Source of the DNA: Epinephelus fuscoguttatus
Lineage: Eukaryota; Chordata; Actinopteri; Perciformes; Serranidae
Length of the DNA stretch: 64,000 bases
Assembly: GCF_011397635.1 (NCBI RefSeq)
Contig: NC_064759.1
Span: forward strand, 13,970,428-14,034,427
Direction of reading: 5' to 3'
Below the pieces are notes generated by a model. That model did not search any database. It was not told where the DNA came from and saw only the letters and a list, made by a program, of their open reading frames with translations. Each line of letters starts with the position of its first letter. Position 1 is the stretch's first letter. The position numbers were made by a program, and so were the translations under genes. This document shows, in pieces, positions 46,190 through 59,500 of the stretch.

Positions 46190-47475
46190 TGAAATATGCA
46201 GATGTCGTTAGTTTTTTTTGTAGCTGTTATCAGAGAAATCCCCCATCTCATCAGCACGGGATGGTGTGACTGAGAGATAATTACAGCAGTGCCACCATCG
46301 GGGCAATATGTCAGGCTTTGAGCTGGGATTATCTCAAATCTTACTACTCTGGTGCTAATGTGATACCTGAGTTTTAGCACTGATACCTAATTGAACATAT
46401 TTCATTACCTAACTGTGAGAAATATGTAATATGTTTTTTGATTATTTCTTTTCAATTTAACGAAATAAGCTGAACAAGCAACTTTATACAAGAACTTTGC
46501 CTAAATGTAGTCTAGATTTAGCCAAAAAAAAAAAGAAAGGGGAACATAGCCTAAATTAAAATTTCCAACATGATATTTTCATGGCCTCAGAAAGTTTAAT
46601 CAATATCTGTGAACCAGAAGAACCAGAGAGGTAAGGGCCAGGACACATGCTACGTCTTTTACCGCCTGGAAAACGTGAAGTTGGACGCTGGGTACCTACT
46701 CTGCCAATATTCAAGGGAGTGGAGGAAGGTTGTGCCTAATGTTGCTAAGCTACCATAACCAGCACCGTATCATAGCCTACCTACCATAAATCCCAAGTTC
46801 TGAGCTAATCTTCTATAGTATGTAGGCTATTAAAACATTGTCCATGCGACAGGTCGTACAACTCTGGGTAGTCTTGCACTAAAATGATGAGCCTCTCCTC
46901 CATAGTTATCCTAGACCCGGGGTGTCGAAACTATTTTAAATGGGGGCCACATTAAATCAGAGAATATAACTTGGGCCAGTTGCTTCTCCCTTCATAGTTA
47001 GTTATTAAAAGAAGAGTCACATACAAATGAGACAAGACACGCCTGCTCTAGACTGATATTAATGGAAGAAAGATAAGATATGTTGTCTGTGATTGGTTGT
47101 TCCTTATCACAGTACATGCTACTGCGTTCCAAAAGCTGAACTTCAGTTACCTAATGGCACTCTCACTTTTGAGCGTGCCTTTGGCATGTACATTGACAGC
47201 AATGGATTTGAGGGCAAACTTGTGATGTCATAGGGTATAAAGTCTGGATCCTGATTTTGTGGACTCACAGAATGTCTGTTTTCTTTTTATACACAAATGA
47301 ACTTTATCCTGGTGTAGTGTTCTCAGTTCTGAAACAGAAAATATACCCATGATGCTCTGTACCTGTTAAAGATGGGAATATCGCGCCATTATGCCGCCAT
47401 GCTGTATATAAGGTACGATCGCGTAATGGGGGGACATAGTGATCTTGCCTTTAATCCGCCACAAAACGTAGTAAC

Positions 47476-47737
47476 TAGGGATAGACCGATATGGATTTTT
47501 TAGGGCCGATGCCGATACCGTTTTTTTTCCATCACCCTTAGCCGATGACCAATTATGGACTGCCGATTTTCTTGAGCCGATATTTGGGGCCGATACTGCT
47601 TTTGCTCCCTCAATTTACATCAAAAAAATGACACACTGATAACAAATATTACAGGTCTCAAGTTTAAAATAAGAAACATTTATTGAACAGTAAAAAATAC
47701 TAAAACAAGATGGAAAGTTGAGGTAGAACAAGTAGAA

Positions 47738-47783
<46 letters not shown>

Positions 47784-48076
47784 ATACATTCAAATAAAAA
47801 AAAGAGTTCAGTGCTCTTAAATCTTCCAGTAATGTCTTTATAAAATAAACAAATATTTAAGCTGAAGCATAAATAAAACAACAACTACTGTACACAGTAG
47901 GATTTGCTGCATGTGCGCTGCAGGGTCTTCCGGCAACACGGAGCTGCCCGTGGATGCCCGTCTGTAAATCATGCCAGGGAAAAATAAATCTGCGAACCCA
48001 CGCCAATGCTGTTACAAGTAAAAAACTCAAATATCGGCCTGATATATTGGCCGGCCGATGTATTGGTCTATCCTTA
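47476..48076. mobile_element. 601-bp MITE with perfect 8-bp target duplication
   Basis: Begins TAGGGATAGACCGATATGG and ends ATGTATTGGTCTATCCTTA; the terminal 12 bases are inverted repeats with one mismatch. It is flanked on both sides by GTAGTAAC (47468-47475 and 48077-48084), the 8-bp duplication of a hAT-type insertion. Subterminal GCCGAT/ATCGGC motifs recur at both ends. It contains an (ATT)n run (47738-47782). No coding capacity. Confidence 0.9.
47738..47782. repeat. (ATT)15 microsatellite inside a MITE
   Basis: About fifteen ATT units within the 47476-48076 element. It is likely to vary between individuals. Confidence 0.95.
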
Positions 48077-51049
48077 GTAGTAACAGCGTCAAAACAATGT
48101 ATAAAACAGGACATTGGCAGGATGGGTGTGACGTTTTGACAAGGTGCTATGAGTGCAACCACACTGCGGGAGATTTAAAAAGTAGCTGTTGCAGTTAGCA
48201 GCTAACTCAAAGAAGCACAGCAGCAGTAAATGTGTGCAAATTGGTAAAACAATGAGGCCTTACCCTCGAGCAGAGGATGAGATCAGCCACCATTTAAAAG
48301 GGATGGTAAGTGATTGTTATTGCCATGTTAATGCCACTGTTGTTGTTTATAAAGCACTGCTGACGCATATGTCGTGTATGTATACGTCATACTTGAGATC
48401 AACACTGTTGTGTTACATGTCACACCCATCATGCCTCTGTAGGTTGCGTGATGCTGGAATGGAGTGTATAATCACACACAATGATGCCACTGTTGTTTGG
48501 TCATGTGGAAAATGCAAAGGAGCCATAAAGAAGGAACTTTGTAGCGGCCCTATAGTGTGATCTCTGTGTAAAAGTTTTAATGTCATCTGTTACATCTTTG
48601 CCAGTTCATCATCTGTGGAGCAGCTCCAGAATTGATGACATTGCAAGTTTAATTTTGAGCTCTCTAGTGGGTTTGGGAAAGAGTTGTTTATGTTTACTCA
48701 TATATTTGGACCGTCTAAGATCATAGTAATAATGTATGAATTTAAAAAATGGGCGTGGTTCCCCTTTAAATTCAGAAAGTATCTGATCAAAGAATCTGAA
48801 TACGCATTCAGTGCCAGCGTTCAGTAACTGACAGGTTTTTACTTGGGGCTAGAGTGTACAAAAAGTATTGAACTTGACACCCTGTCCATACAATGCTGTT
48901 TTGTATTATAACCGAATATGAGCTACAGGAATGTTTGAGGCCATACAATAATTTAGGACTTATCTGACTGACTCCGCCTCATTCTGACTCAATTGTCTCG
49001 TGACCTTTTGTGATATCAGCATGTCTTCAATGAGCTGTTCCGTCTCTGTCTTCTCAACCTTCACACTTGAGGTACAGAAAACTCAGCTTTGACCTCTCCT
49101 ATGTCTAAACTGCTCGTCTCTGAGTGTCTTTTAAAAGTTCTGGTTTGAATGAGTCATCTGTCAGCGAACAACTTAAGTATGGATGGATATGAGTAAATGG
49201 GTATTTATGCACACATAGATGGTACGTTATGAGTGACTCACTGCTACTGTCTCATGACTTATGTTCCTCTTGTCGACTCACTCTCCTATCATTCAGATAA
49301 ACAAAGTATTGGGTGACTGTAAAACTCCATTATATGTTATTCATTGATGGAGGGTGAATGGGAAAGCCCTCTTGCTATGTTGGCAGTATGTTTACATTCT
49401 CAGCATATTCCTGGACTCTGTACCAGGTTCCAACATGGTTTGTTTAGGTTTTCCTTTGAGGCTTGTTCCCTTTATGTCATCTGTATTCTGAGAAACTGCA
49501 TTATGAGTTTGTGAACTTGGGATCCAGGTAGAGCTGAGGAGATATCAGCAACATCTGGAGCTGTAATCCGCCAGGCTGAAGTTGGATCTGTGTTTACAAT
49601 CACCACATCCTTGTAATGTATATTCATAGTGGGGAAGAGAGAGGAGACAGTGAGAGAACTTCCTTTCTCCCTCCCCTGCCAGAGGCATCCTTTATTTTTA
49701 TTGGACCTTTGAAATGGTCAGAGTCTGGTCATATGATCCTGTGGGCCAATGGAAGGTGTTGTTAGGAAAGCTGTGGGGGGAAAAGAGCTTTAACACGCTG
49801 AATTCACCAGATGATCTCAACTAGAAACACTAAAAATATCCTCTTGAATCCTAAATCGCCTCCGCACGGCAGCAAAGCAAAATATAAAGAATTACTCTTT
49901 CTTTGGTTGCAAGTATTTCCTCCTGATTGTATGTTTTTGGGTGTTGGTGCACATGTGTATGCTGAGCCTAATTACACTTATTAAGAGTTTACAGTCTCAT
50001 TTATGACAGAGAAATCAACATGGTCTACCTGTCTGCATTCCTCAACATGTCTGCCCTTTGAACCGTGTTCACTTGCGCCTAGAAGCTCATTTAGTTATTT
50101 GTCTTTGGTTAGATTACACTGCTTCTAATGGAGCCAGACATGCACACAAACAAGCTGTTCAGCAGACCTCATAAGATCTGGCAGGACACTCCAGGAGAAG
50201 TGAGATGTGGTGCTACTGAAGTGGAAGAGTTGGCAAAATAACTGGGAAAAATATGTCACCCTTCCCAGTCCACCACCACCTGTGCTGACGGGGAGAGAAA
50301 GACAGAGATAGAGAGAGAAGGGAGAGCCCAGCACTCGGCCAGCCGTGCTGTTGCAACAGGAAATGGGGGCCATGACTAACGTGACATGATGTGGAAAATA
50401 ACCAACACGCTCAAGCATGACACCGTCTCTTGGACAGTGTCAGAGGCTACGAGTTGCAGCAATATGTGTCTTTGGGATTGGCTCAGTGAAGGGTGGTCTG
50501 TCAGTGTCAGACACCAAGAGCTGATCTGAATACATCGTATTTAAAGACCAAATTAGGGATTAAGACAAAGAAAAGGACACTGACGCAAAGAGCCAGATAT
50601 CACACTTCAGTACTTTTTTGGTATGGACCAAAATGTGCCTGTATAATCAATCCAAAAAGTTTTAAAAGCCAGCGTGAAATATCCAGTCAGATTTCTGAAT
50701 CTAACCTGATGCAGTCTTCTAAATCAGACTTTCTAAAATAAGTGCTTGTGCATCTGCTTGTGTTAAGACAGCATATAGGAGTTAAGCAACTTTTGTAAAG
50801 CTAAAAATTGAAAGGTAATCAATTAATTAGTCTATCGACAAACAAAAAAAATTCTCACTGATTAATTGTTCGAATCGCTTTTTAAGCAAAAATGTCGAAG
50901 ATATTCTGATTTAATATCAGAATTAAATGTGAATATTTTCTTTGTTTTTCTTGTTTTTGAGATTTCGTAGAACAGTCGCTTCTTTACGGAAATAATGTGT
51001 AGATTATTAGATAATGAAAACTGCAGTGTTGCAGCTAAACTTTCATTAA

Positions 51050-51719
51050 AGGTCCAGTATGTGGGATTTGGGGGGATATACTGAAAGATATGGTGTATAA
51101 TATTCCTAACTATGTTTTTATTAGTTTATAATCACCGGAAAATGAGAATCATTGTGTTTTCTTAACTTAGAATCTACATACATAGTGGGTCATCTTCCGC
51201 AGAGTCCACCATGTTGTTTCTACAGTAGCCAAGAAGGGACAAACCAAATGCTGGCTCTAGATAGGGCCATTTGTGTTATGCGTTTTCACTTTGGCCACTG
51301 TAGTTTTCTGACATGCTTGGGACATTTTAATTTCATTTCATTTATTTTATATGTAAAGACAATGTACATTATTCAACATTTCTGTAAATGTGCCAGTGTT
51401 AACCAGATGGCTAATTTTATTTTTTTATAGCTATTTTTGAGGGTTTTTTGCCTTTAGTTGATAAGACAGCTGTTACCATGAAGGGAGGAAAGAGAGGGGG
51501 GACTACACACAGCAAAGGGCTGTAGGTGGCTAGGACAAAGCCCTTGTACATGGGCTGCCCGCTTCACCAGGTGAGCCAATGGGTGCCCCCTCTAGCTGGC
51601 TAATTTTCAACTGCAGTCCATTGGCAAGATGTTTTGAATCCAATATTCGGGAGAAGTTTCAGTCAGTTGCAGTCTGCAACCTCACCACTAGATGCCACTA
51701 AATCCTTGACACTGGACCT
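51050..51719. mobile_element. TTAA-flanked non-autonomous DNA element, copy B
   Basis: Lies between TTAA at 51046-51049 and TTAA at 51720-51723, with ends AGGTCCAGTAT and CACTGGACCT. Related to copy A at 14788-15474. It is interrupted by an antisense SINE (51419-51596) and lies inside the duplicated block. Confidence 0.75.
51419..51596 (-). mobile_element. tRNA-derived SINE, inserted antisense within the TTAA element
   Basis: Reverse-complement sequence starts GGGGGCACCCATTGGCTCAC and has 'cagccctttgctg' and a C/T-rich tail, matching the SINE at 55881-56086. It is flanked by an 11-bp direct repeat TGGCTAATTTT at 51408-51418 and 51597-51607, the target duplication of its insertion. A truncated copy of the same SINE survives in duplication unit 2 (about 52071-52116). 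Confidence 0.82.
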
Positions 51720-53410
51720 TTAAGTCACCTTTTATCCAATCAAATTTCTGAATCTGACCTGATCTATTCTTTGATCAGACTTTCTGAAATAAGTTCTGGT
51801 GCGTGTATTAAAACAGCATTTCACATTTAGCAACTTTTGTAAAGCTAACAATGAAAAGGTAATTAATTATTTAGTCCATTAACAAACAAACACACAAAAA
51901 AATCAAATTAATTAATTGTTCGAGTCACTTTTTAAGCAAAAATGAGATTCTCTGATCCTTTATCAAAATTGAATGGGAATATTTGCTTTTTGTGGAGAGG
52001 ACAAACTTTATTATATAAATAATGTGTTGATTATTAGATCATGAAAATGATTGCAGTGTTGCAGCCCTTAACATGGCGCCCACTCCACCAGGTGAGCCAA
52101 TGGGCGCCCCCAGCTGGCTAATTTTCAACTGCAGTCCTTTGGCGAGATGTTTTGAAACCAATACACGGGAGAAGTTTTGGTTGGTTGTAATCTGCAGTCT
52201 CACCACTAGATGCCACTAAATCCTCCATACTGGACCTTTAAATCACCTTTTAGGCAAAAAAGGTACTCTGGGTACTATGTTAGTGTTAAATGCAAATATT
52301 TTTTAGTCATACATGGTAGTAAACTGAATACTTTGGAGTTTTGGACTGTTGGTCTGAAGAAACAACCAATGTGAAGAAATCGCCTTCTGGTACAGGGAGT
52401 TTTTGATGTACATTTTTTAAAATGATGATTATTTATTTATCATTCTTGTGAATCTAATGCATGAGGCGCACTGTTACTTTGTTCAGAAGTCCTTGTCAAA
52501 ACTGGGTTACCACACTGCTTCTTCTCTTTAGGCAAATCTATATTAGCTCTTTACACCCAAGTCTAATTTCAGCTGTATATTTTAAAGATAGCCAAGGGAG
52601 GGAGAGCATTACACATGACTTTGGCTCTGCGCGCCAAAGAGGGAATCCTTCTTGATTACTGGCAGGGAGCAGCAGGGCGGGGACGCCAGTGGAAGTGAAG
52701 CGGTTACAGGGCTTTGGCATTTACAGCTGCAGTGGGTGGGGAGGGGAGTTACTGTAGATCTGCAAGGGGACTTCAGAGATGGAGTATGTGGGGGCGCCCC
52801 CGCTGCTCTGCACATATGGATGAATCATGACTCACATCTCTGAGACCTGACTTTCTCCCTCACCGCCACCCCTTTTTACTCTCTTTCTCCGCCACTCCCT
52901 GAATGTAGCAGCAGAAATATTCATCTCTGTACTCTCTGAATGAAAAAAAAACTGCTCTTGTTGCAGCTGCTCTCAACTGTTTAGCAAAGTGCTGGTGTTG
53001 AAAGCATGAAACTCAGTTGTTGGTCTGATTTCTCCACCCTCACGTGGGCCTCCTGAGCTGAGCTCCCTGCATGCTGCTTGTGCTCTGTTATATTCATTAG
53101 GAAAAACCTACAGGCAGGCCTCCAATGAGAGGGAAACATTGGTGCCATCATCTAATTCTCTTAATTACATGGTCGCAAACATTCCCAATCACAGATGTCT
53201 TCCCCTACACACAGCCAGGCCTGTATAGCTGCTGTGTTTAAAGCAAGCCCCTATAGATTGTTTGTGCATTCACATTTTAGGTGGAACTTTTTTTTTAGGG
53301 TGTGTACTCTGCTTCTGGAACATGTGTATCTTGGGTCTTGAGACTTTGATTTCACAACCTAATAAACTCATAAAGGTGGTGCTGACTTCTTGTGTGTCCT
53401 GTGTTGCAGG

Positions 53411-53583
53411 ATGCTGTCGGAGCTGAGCGAGTGGTTCTGGCAGGAGCGGCTGTGGTTTCCAGAGGGCCTGGGCTGGGCCGACCTGGAGGATCGGGATGGA
53501 CGAGTATACGCCAAAGCCCATGACTTGTGGGTGGCGCTGCCCATCGCCCTCGTTTTCCTCATTATCCGTCAGATCTTTGAAAG
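53411..53583 (+). CDS. cers2: cers2 first coding exon (residues 1-57)
   Basis: Starts one base after the acceptor GTGTTGCAG. Encodes the lumenal N-terminus and first membrane segment. Donor GAAAG|GTCAGT, phase 2. There is no N-x-S/T sequon before the first membrane segment; human CERS2 has one at N19. Confidence 0.95.
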
Positions 53584-56500
53584 GTCAGTCCATTTTTCAC
53601 GCTGTCTCACTCCATATCTGTGCCTCTCATCTCCGTCTTTGGTCGTTAATTCAAACATTAGCTTCCACTATATTTACCCTTTTTTTTTGTGTCCTTCTGT
53701 CCAGTCTAACTCTCGTCTTCTTCCCTCGACTGACTCTCCTTTAGATTGCCCATCAGTTATCTCATCCTCATCATCCTCTGACCCACAATTACATTATTTA
53801 ACTCCAGCATGCAGTTTATATCTCTTGCTTTATATCTCAGCAATTATTTAATACTCCCACTGCTGTTTCCTGCTATATACAGGGTTTCTATGGTCATGTC
53901 ATTTCCCGGAAAAGTTATCAAATTAGAAAAACTGTTTTCCAGGCCTGGAAATGGTTTGAAATTAACAGAATGTTTTGGGAAAAGTTTGAAACATATTTAT
54001 TGTTTTGGCTATTGTTAGATCCCCAAAACCTGTCTGACGTTAAGCGAAACATGTTCCTTGTATTACTAATTTAAACTCTTGTGACTGTTAAAACATCACT
54101 AGTATCACATGATACACATAGACCAGAGTGACATCACGTCATCACTAAGGCAGAAACACCAAAATACGGCCAGAAAGATGTCTGGTAGCGGGTTAACCAA
54201 GGCTTTCACACTGAGATTTGAGGCTCATACAATTTGTGAATATTCACTGTCAGTGTGGTAAATAGCGAAATGATGCTGGTGTCAGTTACTGCTGATGGAT
54301 AGCTAACGCATCCTGAAAAAGACTCATACAGTAAAGCAGCATCAGGCTGTCCTCTCCAACTAAATCTCAGCCCAGATCAAACCGCTCAGCTATTAACAGT
54401 TGGGCTGTTTACAGTCAACAAGCCACACAATACCTCTTTACAGTTGTCTTGCAAAGTACCCGTATGCGCCGGTCTGGTCTATTAGCATATTGGCGGCAGG
54501 AATGTCTAATGAGCTGGCATATTTAGCAAGCACGAGCAGTTATACTATTCGCAAATGCCTGGGAAGTGCATGTTTAATAATGTATGGCTTGTACACATAG
54601 GCCTCTCCAGTTATACTACATAAAGAAAGTACTGAAAATGGGGTAAAATATTATGGAAAAGTTGGGGAAAAGTTTTGATAATTCATTGGTAAAAATGAAT
54701 GGGAATGCTGTATGTATGAGGTAAAGCTCCAAGTGACTCATATTGTTTGTCACACGAGCACAGTGTTCCTGTTTCCAGCAGCTAATCTTTTGGAGATCAC
54801 ACATCGTCACATCGTTACAAAGTCCACATGTGTTTTATTGCTGATGCAAAACTGCTCTCTTCCTCAGTATTGGTTTTATTCCTAACTCCCATCCAGTCAT
54901 ACGGTCATAAATTATAATGTGGGCAAACAGGATACTTGATGAATAAGACAAGACAAACAAACAGTGCCAATGACAGTGTTATTCCATTTACATACATAAA
55001 AATGAATGATGCTTGTTGCTCTGTGGGTTACCACACCACACATGGCAGTGAGACTGTCATGGGGCAAAGTAACTTTGGTATTAAACACTCTCCTCTTGTT
55101 ATCCTGACTTTAATCATCTTAACCTTGAATGATTTAAATTGCTTTTTATGTGTGTTACTTATAAGTGTCCTTTACCTCAAATTGGAGTTAATAGTTTTCG
55201 CAAAGTAAGAGTTTCATAGCCTGTTTTCAACTGCAGAAACTTTCTCTAGGAATTAGGAAACTTCTGAGGAGCTCATTTAAACCGCAGGCACCAGGTTCAA
55301 AATTAAGTTCTGGGTAAGGTTGCAACTGTGTGATAACTAAAACTGTGTTTCCTAATGTGTGATAACAGTCACAGTATACAATACTACACAATTGTTGTTA
55401 CTTTTATTATCAGTTATAATTACCCTTACAGTAATGAAAAGAAAGGGATTTGTTTTTTTGTAGAAAAATACTTTAGTATAAGTAAAAAATTAAAAACATT
55501 TTTTAATGGAGGTATGCGTAAAATTGATATAAATAAAGTAAAGGTGAGAGTCTTCCCTGCAGTTGCATTTTTTCCCCAATATCATAGATAAGTCAAATGT
55601 GAACAGTATGATTGGTGTTCATTTTCATATCATGGTATATCTTAGAATCTACCTACTGCTGCAATCCTAGTGCTGGGGACATTTACCCCCCAAAGAGTTC
55701 CTGATCGAGGGTAGTACTTTCTTAAAGTACAGGAACTTTGGGGGTTAGGGTTCGCAGAGATGACTGATGCAAACTGGTCACACACAGACATGCACACTAC
55801 ATTAGCTTGTGTACCGCTTCATTCATAAAACAATGAAGAACCCTAGAACCCTCTTTGTTTGATAACATTACAAGTAAAGTGGGCCGCCCAGTGGCTCACT
55901 TGGTAGAGTGGGTGTCCCAGGTACAAAGGCCAAGTCCTTGCCACAGCGTATGCGTATGATTCCAGACTGTAGCCCTTTGCTGGACACCATCCCCCTGCCC
56001 TCCCACCCACTCACGCCACCAGCTGTCCCAATAAACAAAGGCAAAAATGCCAAAAAACAATCTTAAATAAAACAAACATAACAAGTAAAGTAAGGTTTTT
56101 CTGTCAACTTCTCAACTAATTTAAAAAAAGACAGAGAGAAAGGGATCGACCATTGAGCACGGGCAAACGAGCAGAGAAAAGGAGACAGCGCTGCAATGCT
56201 GTGGGAAAGATGCTATTTTCTGATTGTTTCGTGGTGGATAGCTTTTTCATGTCAATGACTCCTAAATTAATACACATTAGGTCATGGTACCCCATTTGAT
56301 AAGAGTTCGCTTCAGAGACCTCCATCTAAAAAGATTTTGTTTGTTAGATTAGGACCAGAGAACTAAAGTTGTCAACTACAGTTGAGGAGATAACCATAGA
56401 GGGTCACTCTTATTACTCCTAGGGTGCTTTTCAATATGCTAACGTGACCCCTTGCTTGCGTCTCTTCCATGCGTCTTAGCTTCTTCCAAGCAAGAATGTT

Positions 56501-59500
56501 AGAGAGAGACGTGACAAAGAGAAGTGTAGGATACTCCTGCATTTCCGCACTCTAAGCTCCTCTAGAAACCTCCTCTCTCCTTGCTCCTCATCTCCTTTGG
56601 GGTATGTCATTATTGAGGTGTGTTTAAGGGATTGAAAGATCCTTCAAAACTGGGGAGAGGAATCGATTTCCAGGTCGTGAGAGAAGAGAGGATACTTGGA
56701 GGCGTGGGTTTGCATCATGAAAAGTGCCCTTTCTCACAATTGGCTCACTTCTATAGTGACTTAAATAGTGAAAATAAACTATTCCCCATTTTTTGGGGAC
56801 CCCTTTGAAGCTCCATCAGGGACCTGTGGGTGTGTGCGGACCCCTGGCTGAGAACTGCTGCTTTAAAGGACAAAGAAATAACTGTCAAACACTCAACAGA
56901 TGATTTACTGTGGAGACAGACATGTGTAGTTCATCCTCCTGTGTTTCATTCGTTTAACCCAACTTTCACTTTTAGATGGAACAAGCGGGCACACTGAACT
57001 GAAGTCTGCAGAGTGTGTTCACACCTGCGACCACCAGCAGCCGTCGTCCCGTCATGTAACTTTTTTTATATATATGTCAGCAGAATAATTTGCCTAATCT
57101 TCACAGGTCTTTGGACTGCAGTGGAAATGCAGATAGCAATGGACTGAAGGAACCTTTGAGTTCCTGGGACTATATGTCCTGGGAAGTTATGATTGCACCC
57201 TGCACTGTCTTTACCTTCTCTACATTTCATCTCCTTTTAATCTCCACAACCTCTCTGTGATTGCAGGATGGTGGCTACGCCTCTGGCCTCTCTGCTTGGG
57301 GTGAAAGAGACAGTGCGGCTCAAGGTCCCTCACAACCCCACACTGGAGTCCTACTACTGTAACATTACCAAAAACCCCAAACAGGTACATGTTCATACAC
57401 ACACTTGCACACACTTCAGAAAGACAGAGCAGTGTGTTTCCGTGTGTGTTGTCAGGAAATCAAATACTTCAATCTGACCTCTTTGTGCTCTTCCCAGACT
57501 TCAATAGCGAGTCTTTGCAAGCAGACTGGCTTTTCAGAAAGACAAGTGCAGCGATGGTTCAGGAGGCGAAGGAACCAGGACAGGCCGAGTTTGCTCAAAA
57601 AGTTTCGAGAGGCCAGGTAAACACACACACACACACACTCACACACACTTTTAAACATACACGGTATGCACACATGTCTATAGAGCTATGGAGCAGGTTG
57701 AAACAGCTGCCAACGCTTGCGTTCCTCCGGCTATATGAGCACATTTCTGAGGGCAAAAGTAGCCCTCTATTTTTAACGTGCACTCATTACAATGCCACAC
57801 TGCTGCTGCCATGCCTGTAGCCCCGACTCTTCTCACACACACAAATCCAGCCATCCATACTCATTAGTACAGGGCCTCAACAACAGGGGACTCTGTCACC
57901 ACCGTTGGTTATTCTTATATGTGAGCATTAAGTGAGTTAAAACAACAGCATGATCACCTGATAATACGAGGCCACTGAAACTAGTGACTAGTGTCAGCTG
58001 TCAGGTTTCACACGGCAGCAACAGATGACACGACAGATAACCATATCTGTAAGAGTGCCATAAACAGTAGCAGATAGCGTGATGCTGTTAGCATCATTAG
58101 GACTGACACACAGGCAAACCTTTAGATATGCATGTCGTCAAACACTTCCATAGATGATCTGCTAATGCTGTACTCCACCTCATGTGTTCAATGTGTAACT
58201 TCACTGTAGTGACTTGACTGTCGTTACCATCACCTTCATTGCCATGGTCATTGTTCATGTATGTCAACAGAGCTATAAAAACTTTTTTATGTGACTTAAA
58301 GGGTCAGTTCACCAAAATTATAAGAAGACGCAGATCTTATTGTGAGCAGTTTTCACTGAAACAGAAGAAATGTCCGTCCCAGTCTTTGGAAACAGCAGAT
58401 GCCGGAAAAACAATCTTACCACAAGGTCCACTTCTGAGCACTTTAGTATTTTAAAAGTTAGTTTTACCCTTCCCCTAGATCTGTCTTAAAACAATAGTCA
58501 AGAGTCATTTAAGGCCCATGAGATTGCTGTAATCATTTTTCCTGTTTATACTGGACAATAAAAGATTCAGGGATGTGTCTGTTTACATACAGGCACTAAA
58601 ACAGCATAGTGGTTGTGCACATCCAAAAACTGTTTCAGGCAGGTGCTGGACTAATAAAAGATGGCAATAAAAATATGAAGAAAGATCTGAAGAGGAGCAT
58701 TAGCTTGAGACATCACCTGTGGATGTGCTAATAAACTGCTTTAAAGGCAGTATGCAGACCTCTCTTTGTGTTATTTATTACATACAGACACCTGACTTTT
58801 GTTTTAATGTGTTTTTTAATTTTAGTTTCAGCAAATTATATAATCCTATTCACAGTTTTGCCCACTGTACGGACATACATCCATTCCCATCCTTGTGAAA
58901 ACAATATCTCAAGTTCCCCTCGAGAAAATTTCTTTAAATTTGGCACAAACGTCCACTTGGACTCAACAATCGACAGATTAGTTTTTGGTGGTCATAGGTC
59001 AAATCTCAAGGCCACTGTTACCTTGTCCGTCTCATTCTTGTGAGCGTGATATGTCAAGAACATTTTGAGTGAATTTCTTTAAATTTGGCACAAACGTCCA
59101 CTTGGACTGAAGAATTAACTGATAAGAATTTTTGTGGTCGAAGGTCAAAAATCAAGGTTAAGGTCAGTGTGACCTCACAAACCATGTTTCCGTCCATAAC
59201 TCGAGAATCTATACACTAATTATGACAAAACTTCACACAGATGTCTAATGGGATAAAATAATGACTTGATTAAATTTTATATCCAAAAAGGTCAAAGGTC
59301 AACTTCACTGTGACATCACAATGAATTCCCTCCTTGGAAATGACTTCATGTGCTCCCGTGCTGACTTTTATTTTAAGACAGACTTTGGTAAAAGTGAATC
59401 TCCCCTTTAAACGTGTCTCATTAGTCCTTAAAGTGCTCAGAAACACCTCCAACATCTACATTTCCACGCAGCAGCGCAACTCCATCAGCTGAGATTGTTT

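Larger units (their letters stand above)
50678..52240. repeat. Tandem duplication of about 1.05 kb containing transposons
   Basis: Unit 1 (about 50678-51733) and unit 2 (about 51734-52240) share their order of landmarks: 'tttctgaatct...acctgat', 'cagactttct...aaataagt', 'agcaacttttgtaaagct', 'tttttaagcaaaaatg', then 'caccaggtgagccaatggg', 'ggctaattttcaactgcagt' and 'agatgccactaaatcct'. Unit 2 lacks roughly the 500 bases corresponding to 51045-51550. A weak third start follows at about 52228. Confidence 0.8.
41070..53409 (+). other. cers2: cers2 intron 1 (12.3 kb), repeat-dense
   Basis: Contents: a tandem duplication (41581-42290), a 1.8-kb hAT-like element (42206-44026), several eroded MITE pieces (44040-46140), a short telomere-like tract (46160-46189), a 601-bp element with perfect 8-bp target duplication (47476-48076), and a duplicated block with a nested SINE (50678-52240). 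Stretches 48090-50670 and 52460-53400 look unique, with no exon recognised. Intron 1 of this kind often carries enhancers, but nothing specific was identified. Confidence 0.75.
53584..57266 (+). other. cers2: cers2 intron 2 (3.7 kb)
   Basis: Contains a repeat-like block at 53880-54720 (phrases 'gttttccaggcctggaaatg', 'gggaaaagttttgataattc'), a SINE with its target duplication (55866-56101), and otherwise unrecognised sequence. Confidence 0.75.

Noticed and set aside
46186..46380. Telomere-adjacent coding frame beside the (CCCTAA)n tract
   Set aside because: Short, no motif, and inside an intron of cers2 surrounded by repeat fragments.
48189..48560. 123-codon + strand frame in cers2 intron 1
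   Set aside because: No recognisable domain and no flanking splice signals that would connect it in frame; most likely chance, though it is in unique-looking DNA.
53390..53851. 153-codon continuous frame through the first cers2 coding exon
   Set aside because: The first part is real, but the frame simply runs on into intron 2 past a good donor (53584); the remainder has no CERS2 similarity.
55881..55960. tRNA gene suggested by an A-box-like sequence
   Set aside because: The B box is degenerate, no cloverleaf can be drawn, and the 15-bp flanking duplication shows it is the head of a SINE.
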